Assembly (NCBI GenBank): GCA_900129675.1
Contig: FSRD01000001.1
Span: forward strand, 3,461,501-3,525,500
Length of the DNA stretch: 64,000 nt
Origin: Bradyrhizobium erythrophlei
GTDB taxonomy: Bacteria > Pseudomonadota > Alphaproteobacteria > Rhizobiales > Xanthobacteraceae
Reading direction: 5' to 3'
Made by a program: the position numbers and the translations under genes. Positions 37,277 through 45,834 of this stretch are shown piece after piece. Under the pieces are notes generated by a model. That model was given only the letters and a program-made list of their open reading frames with translations. It ran no database searches and had not been told where the DNA came from. Within the stretch, counting starts at the first letter, position 1, and every line of letters begins with the position of its first letter.

Positions 37277-38485
37277 TCATGACGTATCGATCCTGATCAC
37301 GGTTGGCGGTGGGGGTCTATATTGCGGTGTCGAGCCGCGGTTGAAGGTTTCGATGATGTTCATGCGACCGCCGCAACACGGGCACGGGTGGGTCGCCTGG
37401 TCGGTTGCCGGGGCACGATCGGGAGGCGGGGGCGGGTGCGCGGTTTGCACAGGTGCCACAGAAGCGATCAGCTCACGGATCCGCGCGATGGTCTCGGTCT
37501 TGGTGCCGCTGGCTAGCAGACCGCAGTGCCTTATCCGGTGGAATCCGTTAGGCAGGACATGCATCAGGAACCGTCTAATGAACTCGTCCGGCTTGAGCGT
37601 CATGGTCTTGTAGCGGCCGGGTCCCTCGATCCGGTAGTCCTTGTAGCTGAACGTTACACCGGTCGCGTCGGCGGCGATGAGGCGGCTGTTGGAGATCGCG
37701 ACGCGGCGGGTGTAGCGGGACAGATAGGCCAGCACCTGCTCGGGCCCGGCGAACGGCCTCTTGAACCACCTGGTCCGATGCAGCGGCGCGAGATAGGCGT
37801 TGAACGCGGCCTTGCCGGCGAGGTGGGCGTGGTCGCCGAAGAACTGCAGGCGGCCGGCGTCGTGTGCGGCGAGCAGCATCTCCAGCATCAGGCGGCGGAA
37901 CAGCCGCGACAGCACCTTCACCGGCAAGAGATAGTTTGGACGGCAGCCGATCCAGCGCGTGCCGTCGAGCGATATCCCACCAGCCGGCACGATCATGTGG
38001 ACGTGTGGATGATGGCTCATCGCGGAGCCCCAGGTGTGGAGCACCGAGGTGAAGCCGATCTTGACGCCGAGGCGCTTGGGATCGGCCGCAATCGTGCGCA
38101 TGGTCTGCGAGGAAGCCTTGAACAAGAGATCGTAGACGACGGCCTTGTTCTGGTAGGCGATGGCGGCAATCCGCGCCGGCAGCGTGAAAACGACGTGGAA
38201 GTAAGGGACGTCCAGCAGTTCTGACTTGCGCTGCTTCATCCATGCCAGCGCCTGCGAGCTCTGGCACTTGGGGCAATGCCTATTACGGCAGCTGTTGTAG
38301 GCGATCTGCGTGTGCAAGCAGTCCTCGCAGCGCATGACATGCCCGCCGAGAGCTGCCGTGCGGCAGCTCTCGATCGCCGACATCACCTTCAACTGGCCGA
38401 GGCTGACGTGACCATCATTAGCCTTACGCCAGGCCGGCCCGTGGTCGCGGAAGATATCCGCGATCTCCAGGGCGGGACGAGCCAT
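37277..38485 (-). CDS. IS91-family HUH (Y2) rolling-circle transposase
   Basis: This 402-aa transposase has an N-terminal zinc-binding region (MRCEDCLHTQIAYNSC, RNRHCPKCQ), the HUH metal motif in HHPHVHMIVPAGG and the two catalytic tyrosines spaced by three residues in YLSRYTRRVAIS. A late CPCCGG cysteine cluster and PNGFHRIRHCGLLAS are typical of the Y2 group. Such enzymes nick one strand and move the element by rolling-circle replication, sometimes carrying neighbouring DNA. It is intact in reading frame. Confidence 0.95.
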   Translation of the reverse strand: MARPALEIADIFRDHGPAWRKANDGHVSLGQLKVMSAIESCRTAALGGHVMRCEDCLHTQIAYNSCRNRHCPKCQSSQALAWMKQRKSELLDVPYFHVVFTLPARIAAIAYQNKAVVYDLLFKASSQTMRTIAADPKRLGVKIGFTSVLHTWGSAMSHHPHVHMIVPAGGISLDGTRWIGCRPNYLLPVKVLSRLFRRLMLEMLLAAHDAGRLQFFGDHAHLAGKAAFNAYLAPLHRTRWFKRPFAGPEQVLAYLSRYTRRVAISNSRLIAADATGVTFSYKDYRIEGPGRYKTMTLKPDEFIRRFLMHVLPNGFHRIRHCGLLASGTKTETIARIRELIASVAPVQTAHPPPPPDRAPATDQATHPCPCCGGRMNIIETFNRGSTPQYRPPPPTVIRIDTS

Positions 38486-38617
38486 GATCGGCGTGGCTTA
38501 TGCCGGCGGCTTCTTCTCCGATGTCAGCGGCGTGAGCCGATCCAACGGGCTCATGACCGCGCGGATCACGTTGGTGGCCACCTGCGCATAGAGCGCGGTC
38601 GTATCGAGCCTGGCATG

Positions 38618-38624
38618 TCCGAGC
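38618..38624 (+). repeat. Left copy of the 7-bp insertion core TCCGAGC
   Basis: TCCGAGC occurs once at each junction of the serine-recombinase element (38618-38624 and 41182-41188) and once in the rebuilt target gene. It is the att core candidate; the actual crossover dinucleotide lies inside it. Confidence 0.8.
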
Positions 38625-38655
38625 GGTCATGAGTCATAATGCACCTCGGCTTAAC

Positions 38656-40713
38656 TCATTGAAAGTCAAAGACGTGCTGCGTGGCATTTTGTGTTAGCGG
38701 AGGCTTCCGAAGCTTTCCCTTGGCAAAGCCTGCCAAGTCCTCAGCCCTGATCACCCAAGGCGCGCCCGCGCAAGCTTGTCGGCCTTTGATGTCGCCGCGG
38801 CGGAGCATGCGCAACGCCGTCATGTTGCAGACGCCGATGAGTTTTGCTGCCGCTTCGAGCGTAATCTCGCCGCGCTCCGCCCACTCGCCGTCGCGGAAGA
38901 CGGCGATGTTGTGATGATTGCGGAAGCCGCACACGCGCTCTTGCGTCCAGGCATTGCCGTGCCCGGTCTCGACACCGGTGCGATTGAGCAGGCGCGCGAT
39001 CTGCCGATCGGGCATCAGCCGCGCCAGCTCACGAACCAGCGCGATCGTGTCGTCGGGGATGCGCGGATTGTGCCGGCCGGCCGCATTCAGTCGCTGTTTG
39101 ACTTGCAGTTGGGTATGATCGCCGCCTTGCCAATGCAGGACCGCATGGATGATTACACCGTCCCGGCGCACTACGATCTCCGTGAGAGCCGCACGAAGGA
39201 TGCGCTTGCGTGTTCCGGCGGTTGCAGCGGGATGCAACCAGGCGCGCTCCAGATCAGCACAGAGTGCCATCAATTGCTGGCGCTCCGACTCACCGAGCGG
39301 CGGCGGACGACGCGCAATCAGGGCGGCAATCTCTCCTTCGACCCTTGCGACAGCCTTCAATGCCTCGTTCCAGCGACGCTCCAACTCGCCAGCGACCAGA
39401 CGGTTTGCCGGGTCGACGGCGTCATACTGTCGGCGCGCATGCGCGGCTTCGTAGCGTGCATGTTGCAGCGACAGCTCCAGCTGGCGCACAGCTGCGGTCG
39501 TCGTGCTTGATTGCGCCTCGGTTGCCTTGAGCGCTGCCTCGACGCCGAGCGGCTTCAGCACGCGCACGACCTCGTTGCTGATCGCGGCATCGATGCTCAA
39601 GCCGCTGATCGAAATGCAGCGCGCGGCGCCGTGGTTCGTGCGCGCGCCGTAGCAATTGTAACGGCCGATCTTGCCGCCGTAGTGCACATGCAGCTTGCGG
39701 CCGCAGTGGCCGCACCGCAGCAGTCCAGCCAGTAGCAACTCGCCTTCGCGGGGTGCTCCGCGAGCAAGTGCGCTGCTCATGCCGGTTGCATTGCTGGCGA
39801 TGACCCGGAGGTTGCGCTCGAACTCATCCCAGGTGATGTAGGCCGCGTGGTGATCCTTGATCAAGACGTCCCATTCGGCCATGGGCTTTTGCACACCACG
39901 CCGGATATGCTTGCGTCCACCTTCGACACTCACACGGCTCTTAGTGCGCCCGAACGCATAGGCACCTGCATAGATCGGATTGGTTAGGATGTTGTGCACG
40001 ATGTTGTAGGCCGGCAGTCGCCACACGACGCCATGCGCCTCGCCTTGGCGCGACTTGACGGGCAGCTCGATGCCCTCGTCTCTCAGCCAGATGTGCACCT
40101 GTCGCGCACTTTGCAGCTCGGCGAACTTGGTGAACACCAGCTGCAGGGCATCTTGCACGCGTTTGTCCGGATTCTTCTCTATGCGATCGCGACCGATCTT
40201 CACATAGCCGGCGGCGACACCGAGGACCAGCGCGCCGCGGCGGGCCTTCTGCTTCAGCGCTTCCTGCGAGCGCTGGCGGAACATCGAAAGTTCAAGCTCG
40301 CTCATCGTGCCCTTCATGCCAAGCAGCAGCCGATCGTTGGGATGGCGAGGATCGTAGATTCCGTCCTCGTCGACGATGAGCGTGCCGACCAATCCACAGA
40401 ACTCGATCAGCGTATGCCAGTCGCGGCCATTACGGGCAAGACGCGACGCCTCGATCGCGAGCACAGCGCCGACACGGCCGTCGCAGATCGTTGCGAGCAG
40501 CCGCTCGAAGCCGGGACGCGCGATGCCGCCGCCCGAGCGGCCGAGGTCCTCGTCGATGACCTCGACGTTGCTCCAGCCAAGCTGTTTGGCGCGATCGACG
40601 AGGCCGTATTGGCGCCGTCGGCTCTCATGATTATGCGCGAGCTGGTCTGCTGTCGATTGCCGGATGTAGACGCAGGCGCTGCGGGCGAGATGCTCAGTCG
40701 TGATCTTGGTCAT
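38656..40713 (-). CDS. Large serine recombinase (element 1)
   Basis: This 685-aa site-specific recombinase has an N-terminal resolvase domain with the catalytic serine in CVYIRQSTADQ and arginines in ASRLARNGRDWH. A recombinase domain (YAGAYAFGRTKSRV), a zinc ribbon (LRCGHCGRKLHVHYGG) and a coiled coil around ELSLQHARYEAAHARRQ follow, then a C-terminal DNA-binding part. ATG 40713 overlaps the TGA of the upstream frame and gives the family start MTKITTEHLARSA. It should integrate and excise the 2.56-kb element. It is intact in reading frame. Confidence 0.93.
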   Translation of the reverse strand: MTKITTEHLARSACVYIRQSTADQLAHNHESRRRQYGLVDRAKQLGWSNVEVIDEDLGRSGGGIARPGFERLLATICDGRVGAVLAIEASRLARNGRDWHTLIEFCGLVGTLIVDEDGIYDPRHPNDRLLLGMKGTMSELELSMFRQRSQEALKQKARRGALVLGVAAGYVKIGRDRIEKNPDKRVQDALQLVFTKFAELQSARQVHIWLRDEGIELPVKSRQGEAHGVVWRLPAYNIVHNILTNPIYAGAYAFGRTKSRVSVEGGRKHIRRGVQKPMAEWDVLIKDHHAAYITWDEFERNLRVIASNATGMSSALARGAPREGELLLAGLLRCGHCGRKLHVHYGGKIGRYNCYGARTNHGAARCISISGLSIDAAISNEVVRVLKPLGVEAALKATEAQSSTTTAAVRQLELSLQHARYEAAHARRQYDAVDPANRLVAGELERRWNEALKAVARVEGEIAALIARRPPPLGESERQQLMALCADLERAWLHPAATAGTRKRILRAALTEIVVRRDGVIIHAVLHWQGGDHTQLQVKQRLNAAGRHNPRIPDDTIALVRELARLMPDRQIARLLNRTGVETGHGNAWTQERVCGFRNHHNIAVFRDGEWAERGEITLEAAAKLIGVCNMTALRMLRRGDIKGRQACAGAPWVIRAEDLAGFAKGKLRKPPLTQNATQHVFDFQ

Positions 40714-40876
40714 CGCCGCTTCCCCCGCTTGCCGCCTTTGCCAGCGCCGCCGCGATCTCGCGCAGCAGCACCTCGATGACCGTCGCGAGCTCGCTCTTTT
40801 GAGCTGCACGCAGTTCGACGCACGGTCGCCCGGCCTCGAACAGGCTTGGCTGGAGATTCTCGGATCGATGCGTCAT
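40694..40876 (-). CDS. Small 60-aa accessory protein of element 1
   Basis: The frame MTHRSENLQPSLFEAGRPCV .. SELATVIEVLLREIAAALAK has a helical, acidic and alanine-rich look and overlaps the recombinase start by 20 bp. The overlapping alternative frame in this stretch is arginine-rich and looks like a shadow, so this frame is preferred. It may be a directionality or regulatory factor by position; no domain is recognised. Confidence 0.6.
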   Translation of the reverse strand: MTHRSENLQPSLFEAGRPCVELRAAQKSELATVIEVLLREIAAALAKAASGGSGDDQDHD

Positions 40877-41057
40877 TCTCTGGTTGCTCCGTTTTTGATT
40901 CGGACGCCAGATAGCCTAGAAGCGCATCGACCTCGTTGCGTAGGGAGCAAAGAACATCCAGGGGAAAATGCGGCTCAACGCCGATCTGGAACCGGGACGC
41001 AGCCTCGTCAGTCATCCACGCCGGAAGGCAGGCAAAGGTGCCGTCAAGTTGGTGCAC
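40710..41057 (-). CDS. DUF5372-like small protein of element 1
   Basis: The first gene of element 1. Homology-like sequence begins upstream of the first normal start: ITYRFHPRFGETVGVRRRL at about 41100-41155, then VVHQLDGTFACLPAWMT and FPLDVLCSLRNEVDALL. It aligns in outline with the first gene of element 2 (EITHPFHHLRGRRFVVLKVR). No ATG/GTG/TTG precedes this segment inside the element, so either a rare start is used or translation begins at GTG 41057. The last ~50 codons overlap the 60-aa gene and look like a shadow. Function unknown. Confidence 0.5.
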   Translation of the reverse strand: MHQLDGTFACLPAWMTDEAASRFQIGVEPHFPLDVLCSLRNEVDALLGYLASESKTEQPENDASIRESPAKPVRGRATVRRTACSSKERARDGHRGAAARDRGGAGKGGKRGKRR

Positions 41058-41946
41058 AACGAGAAACGCGGCGCCGCCTCGCTCAAGCCGCCGCCTAACG
41101 CCTACCGTCTCGCCGAAGCGAGGATGAAATCGGTAGGTGATGCGTGCTTCAGCCTGTTGTTCGCGGGCAGTATGTCGCCCTTCCGAGCAAAACCTGGATC
41201 AAACGCACATCGGTTTTCTCTTCGAGCAGGTGGGTGGCAAAGCTGTGGCGCAATGTGTGAGGCGTCACTCGCTTCTTGATCACCGCCCTGTCGGCAGCGG
41301 CATGAACGGCGCGATTGAATTGCCGCGTCGTCAGCGGCAGCAGCGGATCACGGCCCGGGAACAGCCAGACCGCGGGCCGGGCGATGCGATACCAATCGCG
41401 CAGCAACTCCAACAGCCGCGGGGAAAGCATTGCAAAGCGATCCTTGCGCCCCTTGCCCTGCTCGATGCGCAGCAGCATGCGCTCGGAATCGATGTCCGAC
41501 ACCTTCAGCGCCACGACTTCGGAGACCCGCAGTCCGGCGCCATAGGCGGCGCTCAGCGCGGCCTTGTACTTCGGCCCAGGGGCCGCCTCCAGCAGCCGTG
41601 CGATCTCCTCCAGGCTCAAGACCACCGGGATCCTGCGCGGCTCCCGCACGAAAGTGAGGTGCCTTGCCATCTCGGGGCGGTCGAGCGTCACGGTGAAGAA
41701 GAAACGCAGCGCCGCAACCGAGCCATTGATGCTCGGCGCACGCACCCCGATCTGCGTCTGATGCAGCTGGAAAAGGCGAAGATCCTCGGGCGCGGCCGTA
41801 TCCGGCGCGCGGCCGAGAAAGGCTGTAAATGTCCTGACGTGCCGGATATAGTCGTTGTGCGTCTTCTCGACGAAGTTGCGCACCGTCATGTCTTCGATCA
41901 TGCGCCGGCGCAGCGGGCTGATGGGTTTATCACTCATCGGGGTACT

Positions 41947-41993
41947 CCTGTCTTGAGGTGGAGGTTGATTGACCCCTCGATTCTCAAGACAGG
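41947..41993 (-). promoter_or_regulatory. Hairpin covering the ribosome-binding site of the IS91-type recombinase gene
   Basis: CCTGTCTTGAG and CTCAAGACAGG form an 11-bp perfect stem with a 25-nt loop on the minus strand. The 3' arm runs into AGGAG, 7 nt before the ATG at 41937, so the Shine-Dalgarno bases are partly inside the stem. Translation control of the recombinase is the natural reading; this is inference. Confidence 0.6.
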
Positions 41994-42430
41994 ACGCCCG
42001 GCTTGTCACCGTCTCCCGCTTACCTCACCTCGCCACTCCATCGGTGCCACTGGCTCCGCTCCGCGCGCAGCGCGCTCCCGCAAAGCGGGTTCGTTCATTG
42101 GCACTTAACGGACCTGACAGGCCCGGCAGACGACGTCCGTTATTGCGGGCAAAGCCGACCTCTTGGTTGAGCAACTGGACTTTTGAGTTTGATCCACATT
42201 AACGGAAGTCGCGGCGCTCCCAAGATGTGACGCTGCCGCAGCGGTCATTGAAGGGTCCGGGATGGGCTCCCCGGATAGTTGGCGCAAATCTCTGGAGGGA
42301 CGGCATCCTCGTGGCCCCTCGGTCGCTGCACGTTTCGAGACCCCGGGGGGCTCCTCCAGCGTCACTGGTTGTCAGCGCCTCGCGACAATCGCGGCATCAT
42401 CCGCCGTGAGCGGAAAATGCAGGGGCGGCG
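41994..42430. other. IS91-like element outer flank and intergenic
   Basis: This is about 440 bp without a gene. It includes the second IS91-like end (not resolved) and a dispersed-repeat copy, TGGCACTTAACGGAC, at 42099-42113. Confidence 0.45.
42099..42113 (+). repeat. Dispersed repeat family A, TGGCAC..CGGAC
   Basis: This is one of several copies matching TGGCRCNANNCGGAC or close to it: 42099-42113, 45925-45939 (degenerate), 48494-48508, 53601-53615, 55950-55964 and 57166-57180 (degenerate). Most are followed by further degenerate sequence about ATGTCCGC. They lie next to mobile-element boundaries. Confidence 0.55.
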
Positions 42431-43144
42431 TCATAGCTTACCCGGGACGATCTGATCGGTTTTATGGCGCATGATTTGGTAGCATTCGCAGGTAGCTGCC
42501 TCGAGCCGCGGCCTGTCAATTTCGATCAAGCCTCGCCGATCGGATCTGATAGCACCAACGGCGCGGAGTTTGGCAACCACCAGTGTCACGGTCGTTCGTC
42601 GCACTCCAAGCAACTGCGAAAGCGTCTCCTGCGTGACTGACATGATGTTGCCCTCGGTTCGATCGTGCAGCTCTAGCAGCCAGCGGGCCAGGCGGGCTTC
42701 AACCGGGTGCAGCCCATTACAGGCTGCGACGTGCTGGAGCCGCATGAGAATCGACCCCGTGTGCGCCTGAACGACGTCTCTGATGGCACTGCTCCCCATG
42801 TAGGCAGCATGAAACCGCGATACGGAAATCTGTGATGCGGTGCCGCCTACCCGCATGACCGCGGTCACGGAAGATCGGGAGGGTCCCAGGATCGATAGAG
42901 CGCCAAGGGCGCCCTCGCGCCCGATCACCGCGGTTGCAATCGTTGCTCCGTTCGGCATGTCGAGCATGAAGGAAATGGCCCCGCTGTGTGGAAAGTAAAC
43001 ATGCTCGCGCCGATCTCCCGATCGCACGACCACGGAATCTTGTTCAAGCGAGACCTTCTGGAGATGAGGGGTGAGCAACGCGAGGTCAGCCGGTGGCAAC
43101 GCCGCTAGGAGACGATTACCGCCGTTGGCAGGACGCCCCATCAC
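42431..43144 (-). CDS. Crp/Fnr-family transcriptional regulator
   Basis: This 237-aa regulator has an N-terminal cyclic-nucleotide-binding-like beta roll (LEQDSVVVRSGDRREHVYFP, SGAISFMLDMPNGATIATAV) and a C-terminal winged helix (VTQETLSQLLGVRRTTVTLV). The FNR iron-sulphur cysteines are not in the usual N-terminal place, and the cAMP-contact signature of true CRP is absent, so the effector is unknown. This subtype is very common in Bradyrhizobium. It is transcribed alone, away from amrS. Confidence 0.9.
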   Translation of the reverse strand: MMGRPANGGNRLLAALPPADLALLTPHLQKVSLEQDSVVVRSGDRREHVYFPHSGAISFMLDMPNGATIATAVIGREGALGALSILGPSRSSVTAVMRVGGTASQISVSRFHAAYMGSSAIRDVVQAHTGSILMRLQHVAACNGLHPVEARLARWLLELHDRTEGNIMSVTQETLSQLLGVRRTTVTLVVAKLRAVGAIRSDRRGLIEIDRPRLEAATCECYQIMRHKTDQIVPGKL

Positions 43145-43562
43145 GTGAGACTTCTTCCCTCAGCGGAACGCGGAGCTCTCCTGCAATATCTTTGGTGGCT
43201 ACATTTTCTGCACTGCGCCGATACCAACTCGACCCTCATTGTGCTGGCTTTGAACTGCCTTCTTGAACGCAATATCACTCACTACGGCAACCCGCCGGGC
43301 CGGTAAAGGTCGCCAAGGGCGGTCATCTTTCGGGGACCAAGAAGCAAGTTGCCGGTTACGATAGGAACAGTTGGCCTCGGCTCTGAGTGGAATTGGGGAA
43401 CCGACGGTTCGGCTTACCATCTCCGCCCATCAGGAGTAAGATGAGCCGACGTCCACGGGCGTTCGTGCCCTTAGGCGGGCCCGGGTAGATATCGTGGCAA
43501 CTCTCCGTCACGCCCGTTGGCGACAAACTGAGGTGTGCCCAGCGATCTACACGACAAATTCC
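43145..43562. other. Divergent intergenic region
   Basis: This is about 420 bp between the Crp/Fnr-type gene and amrS, presumably holding both promoters. A long minus-strand frame reading across it and into amrS is a shadow with no domain. Confidence 0.5.
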
Positions 43563-44663
43563 ATGACCGAACCCGAGCGTTTGGAAGGCGTTCCTGGCCG
43601 CTACTGGCACCGGCTCGGAGACGGGCGTATCCAGTGCGATGTCTGCCCGCGCTATTGCAGGCTTAACGAAGGCCAGCGCGGCCTGTGCTTTGTGCGTGGC
43701 CGGCAAGATGACCGGATCGTGCTTACGACCTACGGCCGCTCCTCGGGATTCTGTATCGATCCAATAGAGAAGAAGCCACTGAACCACTATCTGCCCGGAA
43801 CTCCCGTGTTGTCGTTCGGTACCGCCGGGTGCAACCTGACCTGCAAGTTCTGCCAGAACTGGGACATCTCCAAAGCGCGACAGTTCGACCGGCTCCAGGA
43901 CGCAGCCTCGCCGGAAGATATTGTCGAGGCAGCGATTGCCACGGGCTCGCGCTCCATCGCCTACACCTACAATGACCCCGTCATCTTCCTGGAATATGCC
44001 GTGGATGTTGCAAAGGTGGCGCGCCGGCGCGGGATCAAGAACGTGGCGGTCACAGCGGGCTACATTGACGCGGCGGCGCGGGAGGAGCTTTACACCTTCA
44101 TGGACGCCGCCAATGTCGACCTCAAGGCGTTCACCGAGGCGTTCTACAATCGGCTGTGCACCGGCCATCTCGGCGCCGTCCTCGAGACGCTCGAGTATCT
44201 GAAGAACAAGACGAAGGTCTGGTTCGAAATCACAACGCTGCTGATCCCAGGTCACAATGACAGCCCGGAGGAAGTGAAAAAGCTGAGCGAATGGGTGATG
44301 ACAAGGCTAGGACCTGACGTGCCCTTACATTTCAGCGCCTTCCATCCTGACTACAAGATGCTGGATCTGCCCTGTACGCCGGCCTTCACCCTGACGAGGG
44401 CTCGCGATATCGCCCGCGAGGTCGGGCTGCATTTCGTCTACACCGGGAATGTCCATGATGAGACGGGCCAAAGCACGTACTGCCCGGGCTGTGGTAGCCG
44501 GATCATCGGCCGAGATTGGTACGACATCACCACTTGGCGGCTGACCGGCGACGGCCGCTGCGGCATTTGCTCCACCGCGATCCCCGGCCTGTTCGAGGCA
44601 CGCCCGGGCAGTTGGGGACGGCGGCGCGTCCCGATCCGGATCGGCAGACTGGAACGCTTTTGA
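43563..44663 (+). CDS. amrS: AmmeMemoRadiSam-type radical SAM protein
   Basis: This 366-aa radical S-adenosylmethionine enzyme has the cluster motif CNLTCKFCQNW (CxxxCxxC) at the family position, preceded by a cysteine-rich N-terminus (CDVCPRYCRLNEGQRGLC). The AYTYNDPVIFLEYAVDVAK block and the C-terminal CPGCGSRIIGRDWY zinc-like motif are typical of AmrS. The family normally co-occurs with AMMECR1 and Memo proteins, neither of which is adjacent. The reaction is not established. The start at 43563 (MTEPERLEG) is preferred to an upstream extension of low-quality sequence. Confidence 0.93.
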   Translation: MTEPERLEGVPGRYWHRLGDGRIQCDVCPRYCRLNEGQRGLCFVRGRQDDRIVLTTYGRSSGFCIDPIEKKPLNHYLPGTPVLSFGTAGCNLTCKFCQNWDISKARQFDRLQDAASPEDIVEAAIATGSRSIAYTYNDPVIFLEYAVDVAKVARRRGIKNVAVTAGYIDAAAREELYTFMDAANVDLKAFTEAFYNRLCTGHLGAVLETLEYLKNKTKVWFEITTLLIPGHNDSPEEVKKLSEWVMTRLGPDVPLHFSAFHPDYKMLDLPCTPAFTLTRARDIAREVGLHFVYTGNVHDETGQSTYCPGCGSRIIGRDWYDITTWRLTGDGRCGICSTAIPGLFEARPGSWGRRRVPIRIGRLERF

Positions 44664-44734
44664 ATGAGGATGATGCCGACGTCGAGGCGCCCCCCTGCTG
44701 CGTGTTGGAGCGGGAGCCTGATTAGGATGTCGCG

Positions 44735-45088
44735 ATGAAGATTGACAGCACCATATTTGGCGCGATTAAGATTGACGGAAAGATCTATCAGCACGACGTG
44801 GTCGTTCGTCTTTCCGGCGAAGTTGTGAAGCGGAAAAAGAAGCTATCAAAGAAGCTGTATGGTACCTCGCACGTGCTTTCAAAAGACGAGGCAAAGTTTC
44901 TCTTCGAGAAGGGGTGCGATCAGGTCGTCATTGGCTCGGGTCAGATGGGCAACGTGCACCTATCACCGGAAGCTGAAGCCTATTTCGAAACAAAGGGCTG
45001 CGAGGTCGTGTTGAAGCCGACACCCGAGGCAATTCGGATGTTCAACCGGTCGCGCAAGAGAATCGGACTCCTTCACGTGACCTGTTGA
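44735..45088 (+). CDS. Mth938/NDUFAF3-like (DUF498) domain protein
   Basis: This 117-aa protein is of the Mth938-like fold: FGAIKIDGKIYQHDVVVR, the central FLFEKGCDQVVIGSGQMG loop and PTPEAIRMFNRSRKRIG. Relatives include mitochondrial complex I assembly factor NDUFAF3, but bacterial stand-alone members have no firm role. It lies 71 bp after amrS on the same strand and is probably co-transcribed. Confidence 0.85.
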   Translation: MKIDSTIFGAIKIDGKIYQHDVVVRLSGEVVKRKKKLSKKLYGTSHVLSKDEAKFLFEKGCDQVVIGSGQMGNVHLSPEAEAYFETKGCEVVLKPTPEAIRMFNRSRKRIGLLHVTC

Positions 45089-45109
45089 AAGAAATGCCCT
45101 GGTGAAGCT

Positions 45110-45834
45110 GTGTATCCACGTTGGATCAGCCGGATCGGCGCTCCGCTCATTGCTTTTGTTTTGACCGTTGGGCCGTCGGTTTCGACGGTGCACGCCGTTG
45201 AGGATACTCGCAAGGTGAGCGTAGTGTCCTTCGGCCTTTTCGGCGATCAAGGCGTGTTTAGAAGCGAGGCGACCGGCGCAGCACGGGTCGTAGCGGGCCG
45301 TTTCGGGGGCACCCCGATCAACGTGCAATACAATTCGAAGAAAGGTGGGGGTGCCACGATTGAAGGACTGGCCATGTCCTTGCAAGCGGCGGCCAACGGG
45401 ATGGACGCCGACAACGACATTCTGCTTTTGATTCTCACCTCGCACGGCTCCCGCGCCGGCCTTGCAGTCAAAGCGGGGCGGCTTATGATCTCGCCTACAT
45501 GCTGGCGCGGACCGGCGTGCGATACAAGGTGGTGGTCATCTCGGCCTGCTATTCTGGGGTCTTTATCCCTCGTATCGCGAACCCCGATACGCTGGTAATC
45601 ACCGCGGCCGATGCCGACCATCCATCGTTCGGCTGCCGGGACAAAGCCAAGTGGACCTATTTCGGCAACGCCTTTTTCAATATAGCACTCCGGCAAGCTA
45701 AGAGCCTGAAGGATGCCTTTGTTGTTGCGCGCTCGCTCGTCGAAAAGCAAGAAGTGCGCGAGCGCTTCGAGCCGTCGAATCCCCTAATGGCAGGCGGCGA
45801 AAACGTGCACCCGTTGCTCATTGCGCGTCCTTGA
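45110..45834 (+). pseudogene. Peptidase C13 (legumain/caspase-like) protein, frameshifted between the catalytic residues
   Basis: The first frame (from GTG 45110) has a signal-like SRIGAPLIAFVLTVG.., VSFGLFGDQGVFRSEA and the catalytic histidine motif ILTSHGSRAGLAV. The second frame (to 45834) has the catalytic cysteine motif YKVVVISACYSGVFIP, AADADHPSFGCRDKAKWTYF and NPLMAGGENVHPLL. The change of frame falls at about 45475-45495, between His and Cys, and some residues are missing compared with the spacing expected. As written the cysteine is not translated with the histidine. Sequencing error cannot be excluded. Confidence 0.82.

Larger units (their letters stand above)
38625..41188 (-). mobile_element. 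Serine-recombinase element 1 (2564 bp) inside the tyrosine recombinase gene
   Basis: The ends are defined by where the interrupted recombinase protein stops and resumes. The element carries, in transcription order, a DUF5372-like protein, a 60-aa protein and a large serine recombinase that ends 31 nt from the left edge. There are no terminal inverted repeats, and a 7-bp identity TCCGAGC is present at both junctions, consistent with site-specific integration. Its plan matches element 2 at 49604-52512. Confidence 0.85.
37277..41937 (-). mobile_element. IS91-type element: tyrosine recombinase plus HUH transposase (outer ends not fixed)
   Basis: A tyrosine recombinase gene is followed 13 nt later by an IS91-family rolling-circle transposase gene on the same strand, an arrangement known for rhizobial IS91-like elements. 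Coordinates here cover only the two genes; the true ends extend beyond both sides. The element itself has been entered by a 2564-bp serine-recombinase element at 38625-41188. Confidence 0.75.
38498..41937 (-). pseudogene. Tyrosine recombinase of the IS91-like element, split by a serine-recombinase element
   Basis: The N-terminal part is 41189-41937 (SAM-like domain FVEKTHNDYIRHVRTFTAFL; catalytic AYGAGLRVSEVVALKVSDID; TPHTLRHSFATHLLEEKTDV). The C-terminal part is 38498-38624 (HARLDTTALYAQVATNVI, with the nucleophilic tyrosine in ALY). Removing the insert joins VLLG to HARLDTT and gives 876 nt, 292 codons, with no frame error. In the split form the frame reads VLLGRATYCPRTTG and stops, so the tyrosine is lost. 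The start at 41937 has AGGAG upstream, partly inside a hairpin. Confidence 0.93.

Noticed and set aside
43356..44255. A 299-codon minus-strand frame opposite amrS
   Set aside because: The radical SAM motifs are on the plus strand, and the minus frame has no domain.
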